From contig NZ_CP096883.1 in the NCBI RefSeq assembly GCF_023273895.1, positions 1,426,001-1,490,000 of the forward strand: a stretch of 64,000 nt of DNA, written 5' to 3'. Source of the stretch: Sphingobacterium sp. PCS056. GTDB taxonomy: Bacteria; Bacteroidota; Bacteroidia; Sphingobacteriales; Sphingobacteriaceae. The position numbers and the translations under genes are program-made. The notes under the pieces are model-generated. The model saw only the letters and a program-made list of their open reading frames with translations, was not told the origin of the DNA and did not search any database. Positions 1 to 8,396 of the stretch are shown piece after piece (the stretch's first letter is position 1; every line of letters starts with the position of its first letter).

Positions 1-2259
1 AGACATAAAGATTATCGAAACGACATGTTGGATTATATGTTTAGAACTTCATTTAATCAGCAACATCATCTGGGATATAATTTTGCCACCAAGAGTTTTT
101 CGAATCGTACAGCGGTCGGATTTGATAAGAAATATGAAACACAAATAGTCAATAACAGCGAAAGGTTTTCTTTACAGTCCAGCAATAATTTTAAAATCTC
201 CGATAAAATTCAAATACAAAATACGATTCAATGGTCTAGCCAAATTAAACGGTCTAGTTCGGGAAACCTTAATTATCCGATCATGCCCCAAGGTGGAAAG
301 GCAGTTTTGTATCCTTACGCTGAGCTTGCTACAGAGACAGGAGAGGCGCTAGCTATTCCTTATATTTATAATTTAGATTATATACAGAATTTAAACAACA
401 CTGGATTATTAGACTGGACTTTTAAGCCGATTGAAGATTTTAAAAAGAGTAAATCCAATAATACAACCAACGGATTATCTTTAAATGCAGCTATAACTTA
501 TAAGCCTGTGTCGTTTTTGAAAATAGAAGGTCTTTATAATTATGAAAATCAACAAAATGAATTTAAGTCTTTATACGGTGAAGACTCCTTTTATGCCCGT
601 AATATAATTAATAGATTTACCCAGATTAAAAATAATGCAATCACTCGTATTGTGCCTCTGGGTGGTATTATGAGTACGAATCATAGGCGTATGCTTGCAA
701 ATAAAGGAAGACTACAGGTTGTATTTGACTACAATCTGTGGGATGATTGGATGATCAATTTATTTGCAGGTGCAGAAATTAGTGATTTGCAAACAGGAGT
801 TCAGGCCAATACGTATTATGGTTATAACCAAAAATTGCTGTCTACGGTACAGATTGATCCCATCAATACCTATCCAGTTTATGATGGGTTGTCTTCCAAC
901 TCGAAGATTCCAAGTTCATCAGGTTTTGGAAAATTGACGACAAGATTCGTATCGCTTTTCTCAAATGGAGCGGTAAGCTATAAAAATAAGTACTTTATTA
1001 ACTTTTCTTTAAGAAGAGATGCATCCAATAATTTTGGAGTACATACGAATCAGCGATGGAAACCGCTATGGTCCTCTGGTCTTGCTTGGGCCTTGAATCA
1101 AGAGTCTTTTTTTAAGGACAAGGATTGGATTAACCTGCTAAAAATTCGTACGACAGTAGGCCATTCTGGTAATATTGGTGGCGCATCCACGACCTTACCC
1201 ACTATTTACTATCAAAACAGCTCTGGATATGGATTATCAAACTGGCGTCGAGCTAATGTCAATTCCTTGCCGAATCCCTATTTAAAGTGGGAAGACGTAA
1301 GAATGATTAATTTAGCTTTGGACTTCTCATTGTTAAATAATAATCTTTCAGGGAGTATTGAAATTTATCAAAAGAAGGCGACCGATCTATTGGCTAATGA
1401 TCCACTGGATTATACTTACGGAGCTGGTACCATTATGCGCAATGTTGGAGAATCTGTAGGTAAAGGCGTGGATGTTAATCTGGCAGGGAAATACAAAGTC
1501 ACGAATGACGTCAGAATCTCTACGGATTTACTGTTTTCCTATAATACAGATAAAGTGACCAAATTTAGCGGAACGAATGGTGGGGCACAGTATTATATAT
1601 CTGGTAAAGGAGGAAGTTTAATGCCATTGGAAGGCTATTCACTATACCCCGTCTTTTCCTATCATTTTGAAGGTTTAGACCCCAAAACAGGGGATCCCCT
1701 CGGACATCTTAATGGCGAAACAAGTAAGGATTATGCAAATCTGCTAAATGTATCTACAGACGAGCTGATTTACCATGGTAATGGACTTCCAAAATATTAT
1801 GGGTCATTTAGACCGACATTCTTCTGGAAAGCTTTTCAAGCATCAGTTAACGTAGTATATAAAATGGATTATTATTTACAGAAGGAAACCATCCGCTATT
1901 CTTCTTTATTTAATTCTTGGACCGGACATGCGGACTTTGCTTTAAGATGGCAGAATTCGGGAGACGAGAAGAGGACAACTGTACCATCTTTACTGTATCC
2001 TGCAAATGCAAACCGTGATGATTTCTACGCTTATTCTTCACCTAATATTGTTGAGGGAGACCATATAAGAGTATCAGATCTGCGAATAGCATATACGTCA
2101 AATCCTAAAATCGGTAATAAATATAGAAAACTTACTGTAGCTGCATATGCCAATAATATTGGAATTATATGGAGAAAAAATAAGGTTAACCTTGATCCTG
2201 ATTACTTTGGTATTCCTCCTGTGAAAACGTATGGAATGAATATAAATTTTAATTTTTAA
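1..2259 (+). CDS. SusC/RagA-type TonB-linked outer-membrane protein, C-terminal part
   Basis: The frame is open from the first base, so the gene begins upstream of the window; the first in-frame ATG at 25 is internal. About 750 residues remain and correspond to the beta-barrel of a SusC-like receptor: repeated aromatic/polar strands, a segment LKWEDVRMINLALDFS typical of late SusC barrels, and a C-terminal aromatic strand ending NINFNF as expected for outer-membrane insertion. The N-terminal carboxypeptidase-regulatory-like and plug domains are outside the window. A SusD gene follows 4 bp downstream, so the two probably form one glycan or peptide importer. The substrate cannot be inferred because no enzyme gene is adjacent. 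Confidence 0.9.
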   Translation, partial: RHKDYRNDMLDYMFRTSFNQQHHLGYNFATKSFSNRTAVGFDKKYETQIVNNSERFSLQSSNNFKISDKIQIQNTIQWSSQIKRSSSGNLNYPIMPQGGKAVLYPYAELATETGEALAIPYIYNLDYIQNLNNTGLLDWTFKPIEDFKKSKSNNTTNGLSLNAAITYKPVSFLKIEGLYNYENQQNEFKSLYGEDSFYARNIINRFTQIKNNAITRIVPLGGIMSTNHRRMLANKGRLQVVFDYNLWDDWMINLFAGAEISDLQTGVQANTYYGYNQKLLSTVQIDPINTYPVYDGLSSNSKIPSSSGFGKLTTRFVSLFSNGAVSYKNKYFINFSLRRDASNNFGVHTNQRWKPLWSSGLAWALNQESFFKDKDWINLLKIRTTVGHSGNIGGASTTLPTIYYQNSSGYGLSNWRRANVNSLPNPYLKWEDVRMINLALDFSLLNNNLSGSIEIYQKKATDLLANDPLDYTYGAGTIMRNVGESVGKGVDVNLAGKYKVTNDVRISTDLLFSYNTDKVTKFSGTNGGAQYYISGKGGSLMPLEGYSLYPVFSYHFEGLDPKTGDPLGHLNGETSKDYANLLNVSTDELIYHGNGLPKYYGSFRPTFFWKAFQASVNVVYKMDYYLQKETIRYSSLFNSWTGHADFALRWQNSGDEKRTTVPSLLYPANANRDDFYAYSSPNIVEGDHIRVSDLRIAYTSNPKIGNKYRKLTVAAYANNIGIIWRKNKVNLDPDYFGIPPVKTYGMNINFNF

Positions 2260-2263
2260 TGTT

Positions 2264-3628
2264 ATGAATTATCAAATTATGTTGCGAGTGATATGTGGCT
2301 TGTCTGTCCTCATCTTTTGTTCATGTAATAAATTTTTAGAAGAGAAACCTGATATTTCATTAACCGTACCCGAAAGTTTGGAAGATGTAAGGGCCCTACT
2401 AGATAATGATGATGTTTTAAACATGGTAGCCCCTCCATTACTGGAAATGGGCACAGATGATTATTACCTGGATGATATTGTATTAACTAATTTAAATGAC
2501 ACCTACCAAGGTATTTACCTTTGGCGAGAGAACTATCCTGCGTTTGAGTTGTCTGGAGATTGGCAATTCTCGTACCGAGCGATTATGATTGCCAATATTG
2601 CAATGGAAACAGTAAAGCGATTGAAAGAAGAAAATAGCGCTGAGGGAAAGGTGTTAAAAGGTGAAGCTTTATTTCTTAGAGCATTTAATAACTACAATTT
2701 AGCACAGATCTATACGCCTTTAGGTAATGAAACGATGGATAAAAGGCTGGGGATTCCGTTGCGGTATTCATCCGATTACACAGAGCCCATTTATAGAACT
2801 ACTTTGGGAGAAACTTACGGAGCTATTTGGGATGATCTCTATGCATGTGTTCAATTATTGCCAGAGGTCTCAACGCAGTCAAATAGACCATCGAAAGTTG
2901 CTGCATATGCATTGATGGCCAGAATATCTTTAGCTATGGATGACTATGAAGAGGCTGAGAAGTATGCTAATCAGGCGCTGGCGATATATTCGTCATTGCT
3001 CAATTTAAATGAGATTGATGTAACCAAAAATTTTCCTTTTCCATTTTTACATAACGAAATAATATATCTTGCATTTAGTAATAAGAATAGTACAATAGTC
3101 AATGACAGAATTTCTATTGATAGTGCTTTTTATAAACAGTATAATGATTTTGATCTAAGAAAACAAGCTTATTTCTATAAAAAGGACAACGGTGAGATCG
3201 GTTTTAAAGGGAATTACGCGGGGGCTCAATTTTCAACTTTTTTCGGCGGATTGACAACTGCAGAACTGTATCTAATCAGTGCCGAATGTGCTGCCCGAAG
3301 AGGGGATCTGCAAGTAGCATCGAAACAGTTGAATACCCTTCTCGAATCGAAATGGAGCAGAGGCAATTTCGTACCCTTTTTATTCTTTGATAATAAAAGT
3401 GCTCTAGCTAAAATTTTAGACGAAAGACGCAAAGAGCTGTTATTTAGAGGAGTAAGATGGAGTGATATTAAAAGATATAATCGTGATCCAAATTTTAGAT
3501 TAACACTTGTTCGCAAAAATGATCAGGGAGAGGTTATTGCAAGCTTACCGGCTTTGGATAAACGTTTTTATTGGCTTATCCCTGAAGATGTGATCAGGTT
3601 AAGTAATATAGAACAAAATGAAAGATAA
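2264..3628 (+). CDS. RagB/SusD-family surface lipoprotein
   Basis: 454 residues. The N-terminus is a lipoprotein signal: a hydrophobic stretch ending FCSCNKFLEEKPD, with the Cys as lipidation site. SusD-like features follow: TPR-type helices (GEALFLRAFNNYNLAQIY near residue 130), the phrase YLISAECAARRGD around 340 and RRKELLFRGVRWSDIKRYNRD around 390, a hallmark of SusD C-terminal halves. It is shorter than many SusD proteins. It starts 4 bp after the SusC stop and is followed by a strong hairpin, so it ends that operon. The role by family is to capture ligand over the SusC pore on the cell surface. Confidence 0.9.
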   Translation: MNYQIMLRVICGLSVLIFCSCNKFLEEKPDISLTVPESLEDVRALLDNDDVLNMVAPPLLEMGTDDYYLDDIVLTNLNDTYQGIYLWRENYPAFELSGDWQFSYRAIMIANIAMETVKRLKEENSAEGKVLKGEALFLRAFNNYNLAQIYTPLGNETMDKRLGIPLRYSSDYTEPIYRTTLGETYGAIWDDLYACVQLLPEVSTQSNRPSKVAAYALMARISLAMDDYEEAEKYANQALAIYSSLLNLNEIDVTKNFPFPFLHNEIIYLAFSNKNSTIVNDRISIDSAFYKQYNDFDLRKQAYFYKKDNGEIGFKGNYAGAQFSTFFGGLTTAELYLISAECAARRGDLQVASKQLNTLLESKWSRGNFVPFLFFDNKSALAKILDERRKELLFRGVRWSDIKRYNRDPNFRLTLVRKNDQGEVIASLPALDKRFYWLIPEDVIRLSNIEQNER

Positions 3629-3637
3629 GTATTAGAG

Positions 3638-3672
3638 AAAAAATGGACAGATTGAATGATCTGTCCATTTTT
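3638..3672. terminator. Bidirectional rho-independent terminator between convergent genes
   Basis: Perfect inverted repeat AAATGGACAGAT / ATCTGTCCATTT (3641-3652 and 3659-3670) with a 6-base loop, flanked by A-rich and T-rich runs. It lies between the plus-strand SusD gene and the minus-strand gene ending at 3690 and could serve both. Confidence 0.85.
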
Positions 3673-3689
3673 CCTAACTTAGAGATCAG

Positions 3690-4082
3690 TTAGAATGATC
3701 GTAGAGAAGTAACAGTCTCGTTTGTACTTGGGCTACCAATAGTAGGGATAGCGCTATTAATTCTACTGGCCACACTGTTGCCTGGTGTTACTTGATGCGA
3801 CATGTTGGGCTGACCTGGATTGCTCGTGTCTTCTGGAGCCAAAACAATACAAATTGTTTGTTCTACTCCGCCGCAGGGCTCTGAACTATATTCAGAATAT
3901 TTGCTTGCATCTAATTTTTCGCTGTTCGACGTTCCATTAAAATGCCATTCTTTTAGTTCTGGATCTGTCTTGACCACTTGCATTTCCTCATTTTTCGTAA
4001 AGGCATTTGCTCCTAATACCATTCCTGCTGCCACGACACACACACTTGTTGCGCCGATGGCTCTTTTTAATAATGTTCTCAT
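3690..4082 (-). CDS. Small exported protein, DUF6520-like
   Basis: 130 residues. A basic start followed by a hydrophobic stretch ending ANAF looks like a Sec signal peptide. The mature part is short, with one Trp (KEWHFNG) and two Cys in EPCGGVEQTIC. Small proteins with this plan (signal peptide, a Trp motif, a Cys pair) are grouped as DUF6520 in Sphingobacteriaceae; that assignment is from memory and moderate. No catalytic motif is visible. It has its own region upstream (4083-4382), shared in part with a dispersed repeat. Function unknown. Confidence 0.6.
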   Translation of the reverse strand: MRTLLKRAIGATSVCVVAAGMVLGANAFTKNEEMQVVKTDPELKEWHFNGTSNSEKLDASKYSEYSSEPCGGVEQTICIVLAPEDTSNPGQPNMSHQVTPGNSVASRINSAIPTIGSPSTNETVTSLRSF

Positions 4083-4236
4083 ATTGCTATTTTTTTAATA
4101 GACAGCTGCAAGCTCAACTGTTGTTTTTATCATGTCTCGGCAATGTGCTCTTTTTGTCCTATTATTCCGCAGGGGAATCTGTATATCTGGTATGTCGCAA
4201 TTCCGAGAGATGCTATCCCTTTCTGGGTCCTATTCT

Positions 4237-4325
4237 TCTTTTTTTAGAACTTCTGAAAGGCAGTTGAATACCGCATCTGTTTATATATCAAATGTCAAGC
4301 ATTTTATTGTGGTCTGCTGGATGCA
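4237..4325. repeat. Dispersed intergenic repeat, copy 1 (partner at 35246-35332)
   Basis: A stretch beginning TTTTTTTAGAACTTCTGAAAG and running through TTGAATACC and GTCTGCTG recurs in diverged form at about 35246-35332. It lies between the crp-like gene and the small exported protein gene and is not coding. The shared piece suggests that intergenic DNA around the crp-like gene was copied elsewhere. Confidence 0.6.
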
Positions 4326-4382
4326 CAACTGCTACATATTTTGCGCGGTTTTCCATATTGATGGATGCATATATGATGCTTT

Positions 4383-4988
4383 TTACGGAATTCGCCGGTT
4401 TGCGCGCTGGATCGTACTACGAGAGATGGATAAAAGCATCGCCATTTCGCGTTGCGAAAGGATAGCTCGGAGCATCGGCATATCACGGTAAAACCGGAGA
4501 TAACGCTCTGATGGATTTTGGATAAGGGATAGCCGCCTGAGCTGAACGAGCTGCTTTTTCTTTTTACTGTGGAGTACATCGACCAAAACCGCCACTTTAG
4601 CGTCTTTTTTCTTGTATTTATGTACCGTCTCATATGGTAATGCGAGGATATGGCTTGGCCGTATACCAACGATATGTCCCTGACTGGGACGGTCTGAATA
4701 TAAATGCTCCGTAGTCGTCAGAGCCATGCCGGGGAGAGCGACGGAAAAGATTTTATCTGTTTCAGACGCGTCATTTTCATAAATGCGGGCAATCAATCCA
4801 CCACACACGATGTAAACATTTTTTTCTCGGCTTCCTTCTTGATATAAAACTCCCCGAGTCGAAACTTGGTGATAGGTGCTATGGTCTAAAAGCCAATTGA
4901 AATGGGATCTTTTTATTTTGGCATATTGACTCCAATACGTGAGCAGCTGCTCTACAGCCTGCTGATGTAAGACGGTATGTTTTTTCAT
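4383..4988 (-). CDS. Crp/Fnr-family transcriptional regulator
   Basis: 201 residues, the usual length. Residues about 20-120 form a cyclic-nucleotide-binding-type beta barrel (RGVLYQEGSREKNVYIVCGG, then the hydrophobic run around FSVALPG), without a clear cAMP-binding RxS motif. The C-terminal part (LSQREMAMLLSISRSTIQRANRRI) is a helix-turn-helix. Many Bacteroidota Crp-like proteins have this plan; the ligand is unknown. The first 97 codons and the upstream region are duplicated in decayed form at 24572-24856. Upstream are GTTAG and CGTCACT short-repeat arrays and an AT-rich stretch that probably carries its promoter. Confidence 0.85.
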   Translation of the reverse strand: MKKHTVLHQQAVEQLLTYWSQYAKIKRSHFNWLLDHSTYHQVSTRGVLYQEGSREKNVYIVCGGLIARIYENDASETDKIFSVALPGMALTTTEHLYSDRPSQGHIVGIRPSHILALPYETVHKYKKKDAKVAVLVDVLHSKKKKQLVQLRRLSLIQNPSERYLRFYRDMPMLRAILSQREMAMLLSISRSTIQRANRRIP

Positions 4989-5002
4989 TGATTTTGTTGT
5001 TA

Positions 5003-5078
5003 GATGGTTAGGTGGTTAGAGAGTTAGATGGTTAGACCACTCCGTCACTCGTCACTCGTCACTCGTCACTCCATCACT
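5003..5078. repeat. Composite short-repeat block: GTTAG array then CGTCACT array
   Basis: GTTAGATG/GTTAGGTG/GTTAGAGA-type units from 5003 to 5036 run directly into four CGTCACT(C)-type units from 5043 to 5078. The same two-part block recurs in diverged form near 24861-24896 plus 25147-25176, near 38690-38776, and in reverse orientation at 46840-46940. Confidence 0.75.
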
Positions 5079-5291
5079 CGCTTATTAAAAGAAAAATTAG
5101 TCTATAATAATAATTGCCGGTTGAATTGATGAAAATATTTCTGAATAGGTGTTTTTATAGGGTGAATGCGGGGGTTTTAAAAGGTTAACTGTTTTCTGCT
5201 AATTTTTAAATGTCAAAAAGTTTGAACATGATATTCCTTTATGGGATTAGTTGACTATTTTGTTGCAGTAACACTTGTAAAACGTGTTTTT

Positions 5292-5337
5292 ATAATAAAA
5301 GATAATTTTGTCTTTTATTATTTAGTTCTTATCTTTG
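5292..5337 (+). promoter_or_regulatory. Promoter overlapped by palindromic operator, upstream of the NO-response unit
   Basis: A perfect inverted repeat with 11-bp arms (5292-5302 and 5311-5321; core ATAAAAGA-N8-TCTTTTAT) covers a TTTG box at 5307-5310. Nineteen bases further comes TATCTTTG (5330-5337), matching the Bacteroidota promoter TTTG...TAnnTTTG. A protein bound to the palindrome would block the -33 box. A near-identical palindrome precedes the flavohaemoglobin gene at 6040-6065. Inference: this is the site of the Rrf2 protein encoded just downstream. Confidence 0.7.
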
Positions 5338-5348
5338 TTTCCATGAAA

Positions 5349-5588
5349 ATGGACATTCAGAATTTGGAAGATATAAAAGTATTGGAGCTTTCATCTGATG
5401 AATTTGTATTTGATGAAATTTATCGTTTTGGAGAAATGTCGGACCCGGGCCGTGGACGTATTTTGTTTGCTATTTCGTCTCCGATGTACCATATAAAGGA
5501 ATCTGTAATTCATAGTTTTGGCGCTGATTTTGGTTATTGTTCTTCCAAATGGGTACAATATTTATATCAATCCAAGACAATAATCTAA
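5349..5588 (+). CDS. Small hypothetical protein preceding the Rrf2 regulator
   Basis: About 79 residues from ATG 5349 (ATG 5343 would add two). An in-frame ATG at 5241 is possible but lies upstream of the predicted promoter, whose start point would fall near 5342, so the short form is preferred and may be nearly leaderless. The protein is acidic at its start (DIKVLELSSDEFVFDE), has one Cys, and shows no membrane segment or known domain. Its stop is followed one base later by the ATG of the Rrf2 gene, so they are co-transcribed and probably translationally coupled. Function unknown. Confidence 0.5.
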   Translation: MDIQNLEDIKVLELSSDEFVFDEIYRFGEMSDPGRGRILFAISSPMYHIKESVIHSFGADFGYCSSKWVQYLYQSKTII

Positions 5589-5589
5589 T

Positions 5590-6027
5590 ATGGGTTTTTT
5601 TTCAAAAACATGTGAGTATGCTTTGAGAGCCGTATTTTATATCGCCAGTAAATCTCAGGATGGACAACGTGTAGGTATAAAAGAAATTGCCGAGAATATT
5701 AATTCACCAGAGCATTTTTTGGGGAAAATATTGCAAAAATTAAGTCGGCAGGATATCATATTATCAGCTAAAGGACCTAATGGGGGCTTTTACATGGATA
5801 CAAAAGGGCTAAATCGACCCATAGCCGATATCATTAGTGCTTTAGAAGGTGATGATATATTTACGGGCTGTGGTATGGGCTTAAGTTACTGCTCAGAAAG
5901 CAACCCTTGTCCGCTACACCATGAATTTAAAAAAATTCGTAACCAAATGACGCACATGTTGCATATGACCTCTATTGGGGCATTTAATACCGAATTACTC
6001 CATGGAACATTAACACTGAATAAATAA
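5590..6027 (+). CDS. Rrf2-family regulator, NsrR-like
   Basis: 145 residues. The N-terminal winged helix is typical of the family (CEYALRAVFYIASK, then KIAEN-type helix and FLGKILQKLSRQDIILSAKGPNGGF). Three cysteines in GCGMGLSYC...NPC (spacing C-x6-C-x5-C, about residues 93-106) match the Fe-S cluster ligands of NsrR/IscR proteins. The next gene is a flavohaemoglobin, the classic NsrR target, and matching palindromes precede both this unit and that gene. Inference: it senses nitric oxide through an Fe-S cluster and represses both promoters. IscR-like sensing is the alternative, but no isc/suf genes are nearby. Confidence 0.85.
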   Translation: MGFFSKTCEYALRAVFYIASKSQDGQRVGIKEIAENINSPEHFLGKILQKLSRQDIILSAKGPNGGFYMDTKGLNRPIADIISALEGDDIFTGCGMGLSYCSESNPCPLHHEFKKIRNQMTHMLHMTSIGAFNTELLHGTLTLNK

Positions 6028-6039
6028 TTTTTTTAATCA

Positions 6040-6065
6040 AATAAAAGACATTTTTATCTTTTATT
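6040..6065 (+). promoter_or_regulatory. Operator-like palindrome upstream of hmp
   Basis: Inverted repeat with 9-bp perfect arms, AATAAAAGA-N8-TCTTTTATT, ending 15 bp before the hmp start codon. The core and the 8-base spacer length are the same as in the palindrome at 5292-5321. An AT-rich stretch between it and the ATG may hold the -7 element. Confidence 0.7.
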
Positions 6066-6080
6066 AATACTTTTTATAAC

Positions 6081-7286
6081 ATGACAAACGAGCAAAAACA
6101 ATTGGTAAAAGCTACTGTACCTGTATTGAGAGAGCATGGTGTATTATTGACCACACACTTTTACAACCGGATGTTTCAGCACAATCCCGAATTAAAAAAC
6201 ATGTTTAATATGGGAAATCAACAAAATAGTAAGCAACAAACTGCTTTAGCAATGGCTGTGTTAGCTTATGCAGAAAATATTGAAGATCCTTCGGTATTGC
6301 TACCTGTAGTAGGCAATATTGGTCATAAACACACGAGTCTTGATATCCGACCAGAACATTATACGATTGTAGGTAATCATTTAATAGCATCTATTCAAGA
6401 AGTTCTCGGCGAAGCGGCTAGCCCAGAATTGGTAGATGCTTGGACAATTGCTTACCAACAACTGGCGTTATTAATGAGCGGCCATGAACAAGGTTTGTAT
6501 AAAAAGCATACGGAGCAAAAAGGTGGTTGGACAGGTTGGAGACCTTTCGTTGTAAAACAAAAAGTAGTAGAATCAGCAGAGATCACTTCATTTTATCTTT
6601 ACCCTGCTGATAACGGTTCTGTAGAAAATCATCTTCCAGGACAATATATTAGTTTGCGTTTATTTCTTCCTGAATTACAATTATTACAACCACGCCAATA
6701 CAGTATTTCAAGTGCTCCTAATGGCCAATATTATCGTATATCTGTAAAAAGAGAAGCGGGTAGCCCATATCCCGATGGTATGATTAGTAACCGTCTTCAT
6801 GACTATATTAACCCAGGCGATATGGTAGACCTTTCAGCACCTGCTGGTACATTTGTGTTAAATGTAGCAAGCGATTCACCAAAAGTTTTTATCAGTGGGG
6901 GCGTGGGACAGACGCCTTTGTTATCTATGTTTGAGGATTTAACTTCAAATAAAAACATCAATGTGCCAATAACTTGGGTACATGGTTGTAGAAATGAAGA
7001 AGTACATGCTTTTAAAGATAAGATTAATGAAATAACTGCTGTAATTTCCAATATCAATCAGCATATCTTTTATGAACAAGTGAAAGAGGAACAAAATGAC
7101 AAATACGAAGGTTGGGTTGATCTTGAAGTGCTAAAAGATAGCATACTTGAAAGTGAGACAGAATATTATATTTGTGGACCTGCTCCCTTCATTAAAAAAC
7201 ATTATAATTTTCTAATAGAAAACGGTGTGCAAAAATCGGTCATCTATTTTGAGGAATTTGGACCAGCATCATTGCAGTTGAATTAA
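6081..7286 (+). CDS. hmp: Flavohaemoglobin, nitric oxide dioxygenase
   Basis: 401 residues, full length. Residues 1-140 are the globin domain with the proximal-haem motif HKHTSLDIRPEHYTIVG. Residues 150-255 carry the FAD-binding motif RQYSIS, and 265-400 the NAD-binding part with GGVGQTPLLSM and the terminal YYICGPAPFIK. The enzyme converts NO and O2 to nitrate using NAD(P)H in the cytoplasm. It lies 53 bp after an NsrR-like gene and has a matching palindrome in front, so NO-induced expression is likely. All key motifs are present. Confidence 0.95.
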   Translation: MTNEQKQLVKATVPVLREHGVLLTTHFYNRMFQHNPELKNMFNMGNQQNSKQQTALAMAVLAYAENIEDPSVLLPVVGNIGHKHTSLDIRPEHYTIVGNHLIASIQEVLGEAASPELVDAWTIAYQQLALLMSGHEQGLYKKHTEQKGGWTGWRPFVVKQKVVESAEITSFYLYPADNGSVENHLPGQYISLRLFLPELQLLQPRQYSISSAPNGQYYRISVKREAGSPYPDGMISNRLHDYINPGDMVDLSAPAGTFVLNVASDSPKVFISGGVGQTPLLSMFEDLTSNKNINVPITWVHGCRNEEVHAFKDKINEITAVISNINQHIFYEQVKEEQNDKYEGWVDLEVLKDSILESETEYYICGPAPFIKKHYNFLIENGVQKSVIYFEEFGPASLQLN

Positions 7287-7407
7287 GATGATCAGTAGCC
7301 GACAGCAAACGACTACTGTCGACTACAAACGTTTAATAACCGGCTAATATTTTTAGTTTTTATCATATTTGGTTATCTAATTAATGATTTAAATAAACCA
7401 TATTATT

Positions 7408-8334
7408 ATGAAAAAAACAAAAAGTAACTTAGGTAAGTATGTTGGTTTTAGTGGAGACTGGAGTTTTAAATTTTATTTTGGCAGGGAAGAAAATAAGCCG
7501 ATTTTAATTGGGTTTTTAAATGGGCTCTTTGAGGGAGAGAAAGTTATTCAAGATCTTCATTATCGGCCAGTGGAGCAGGATGGCGATCTTGAAAATGAAC
7601 GGAAGGTTATTTTCGATCTGTATTGTACCGGCATTGATGGTGAGCATTTCATTATTGAGATGCAGCAGCTTTATCAAGATTTTTTTAAGGACCGAACCGT
7701 TTTTTATACATCCAGGCTGATCAATAAACTTATTCCCAAGGGCTATAAGGGAAATACATATGAACTTCCCGAAGTCTATTTTATCGGTATTTTAGAGTTT
7801 GAATTAGGAGAAACAGAACCCGGAAAGTATTTTTACGATGTTGCCCTCTGCGATAAGCAGAGTAATCGTGTTTTTTATGAAAAGCTTGGTTATAAGCTGT
7901 TGGTATTACCAAATTTTAATAAGGATGAGACTGATATCAAGACGGATATGGATATGTGGCTATATCTATTGAAAAACATGAGTAAACTTGATAAAATACC
8001 GGATTTTTTGGATAAGCGGGTATTTGGTCTTATCTTTGACATAGGCGAAGTCGCAAAATTAACACCGGAGGATAAGATGGCATACGAAGCAAGTTTAAAA
8101 CATAAGCGTGATGCAGAGAATACCTATGCTACTGCTCAGCGTCTTGGTCATGATCGAGGTTTAAAAGAAGGTTTAAAAGAGGGTATAAAAAAGGGTTTAA
8201 AAGAAGGTCTTGCCCAAGGCGAGCAAAAAAAAGCCATGGAGACAGCTTTGAAATTTAAAATGATGGGTTTACCATTAGAACAAATTGCCGAGGGTACCGG
8301 GCTTACCATCGACGAGATCGAAAAACTAAAATAA
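7408..8334 (+). CDS. Rpn-family PD-(D/E)XK nuclease / putative transposase
   Basis: 308 residues. The start YFGREENKPILIGFLNGLFEGE and the core VIFDLYCTG...FIIEMQQ follow the family pattern, with Asp and the E-x-Q pair as likely PD-(D/E)XK residues. The C-terminal third has charged GLKEG-type repeats followed by a small helical tail (MGLPLEQIAEGTGLTIDEIEKL) found at the end of many family members. Rpn proteins are recombination-promoting DNA nucleases. Two decayed relatives occur at 24129-24255 and 28778-29002. It is followed by a strong hairpin and appears monocistronic. Confidence 0.88.
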   Translation: MKKTKSNLGKYVGFSGDWSFKFYFGREENKPILIGFLNGLFEGEKVIQDLHYRPVEQDGDLENERKVIFDLYCTGIDGEHFIIEMQQLYQDFFKDRTVFYTSRLINKLIPKGYKGNTYELPEVYFIGILEFELGETEPGKYFYDVALCDKQSNRVFYEKLGYKLLVLPNFNKDETDIKTDMDMWLYLLKNMSKLDKIPDFLDKRVFGLIFDIGEVAKLTPEDKMAYEASLKHKRDAENTYATAQRLGHDRGLKEGLKEGIKKGLKEGLAQGEQKKAMETALKFKMMGLPLEQIAEGTGLTIDEIEKLK

Positions 8335-8354
8335 ATCAAATAGATCATATAGAT

Positions 8355-8396
8355 AAACCTATAAAGCCATTCTGGCCAGAATAGCTTTATAGGTTT
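8355..8396 (+). terminator. Long hairpin terminator after the Rpn gene
   Basis: Arms AAACCTATAAAGC (8355-8367) and GCTTTATAGGTTT (8384-8396) enclose ATTCTGGCCAGAAT, itself a perfect palindrome, so the whole forms a long stem. Confidence 0.8.

Noticed and set aside
5241..5342. Longer form of the small protein before the Rrf2 gene
   Set aside because: The extra codons cover the predicted promoter and palindrome, which lie within them.
7408..8334. Insertion sequence around the Rpn gene
   Set aside because: No terminal inverted repeats or target-site duplication could be found flanking it; the gene has its own terminator.
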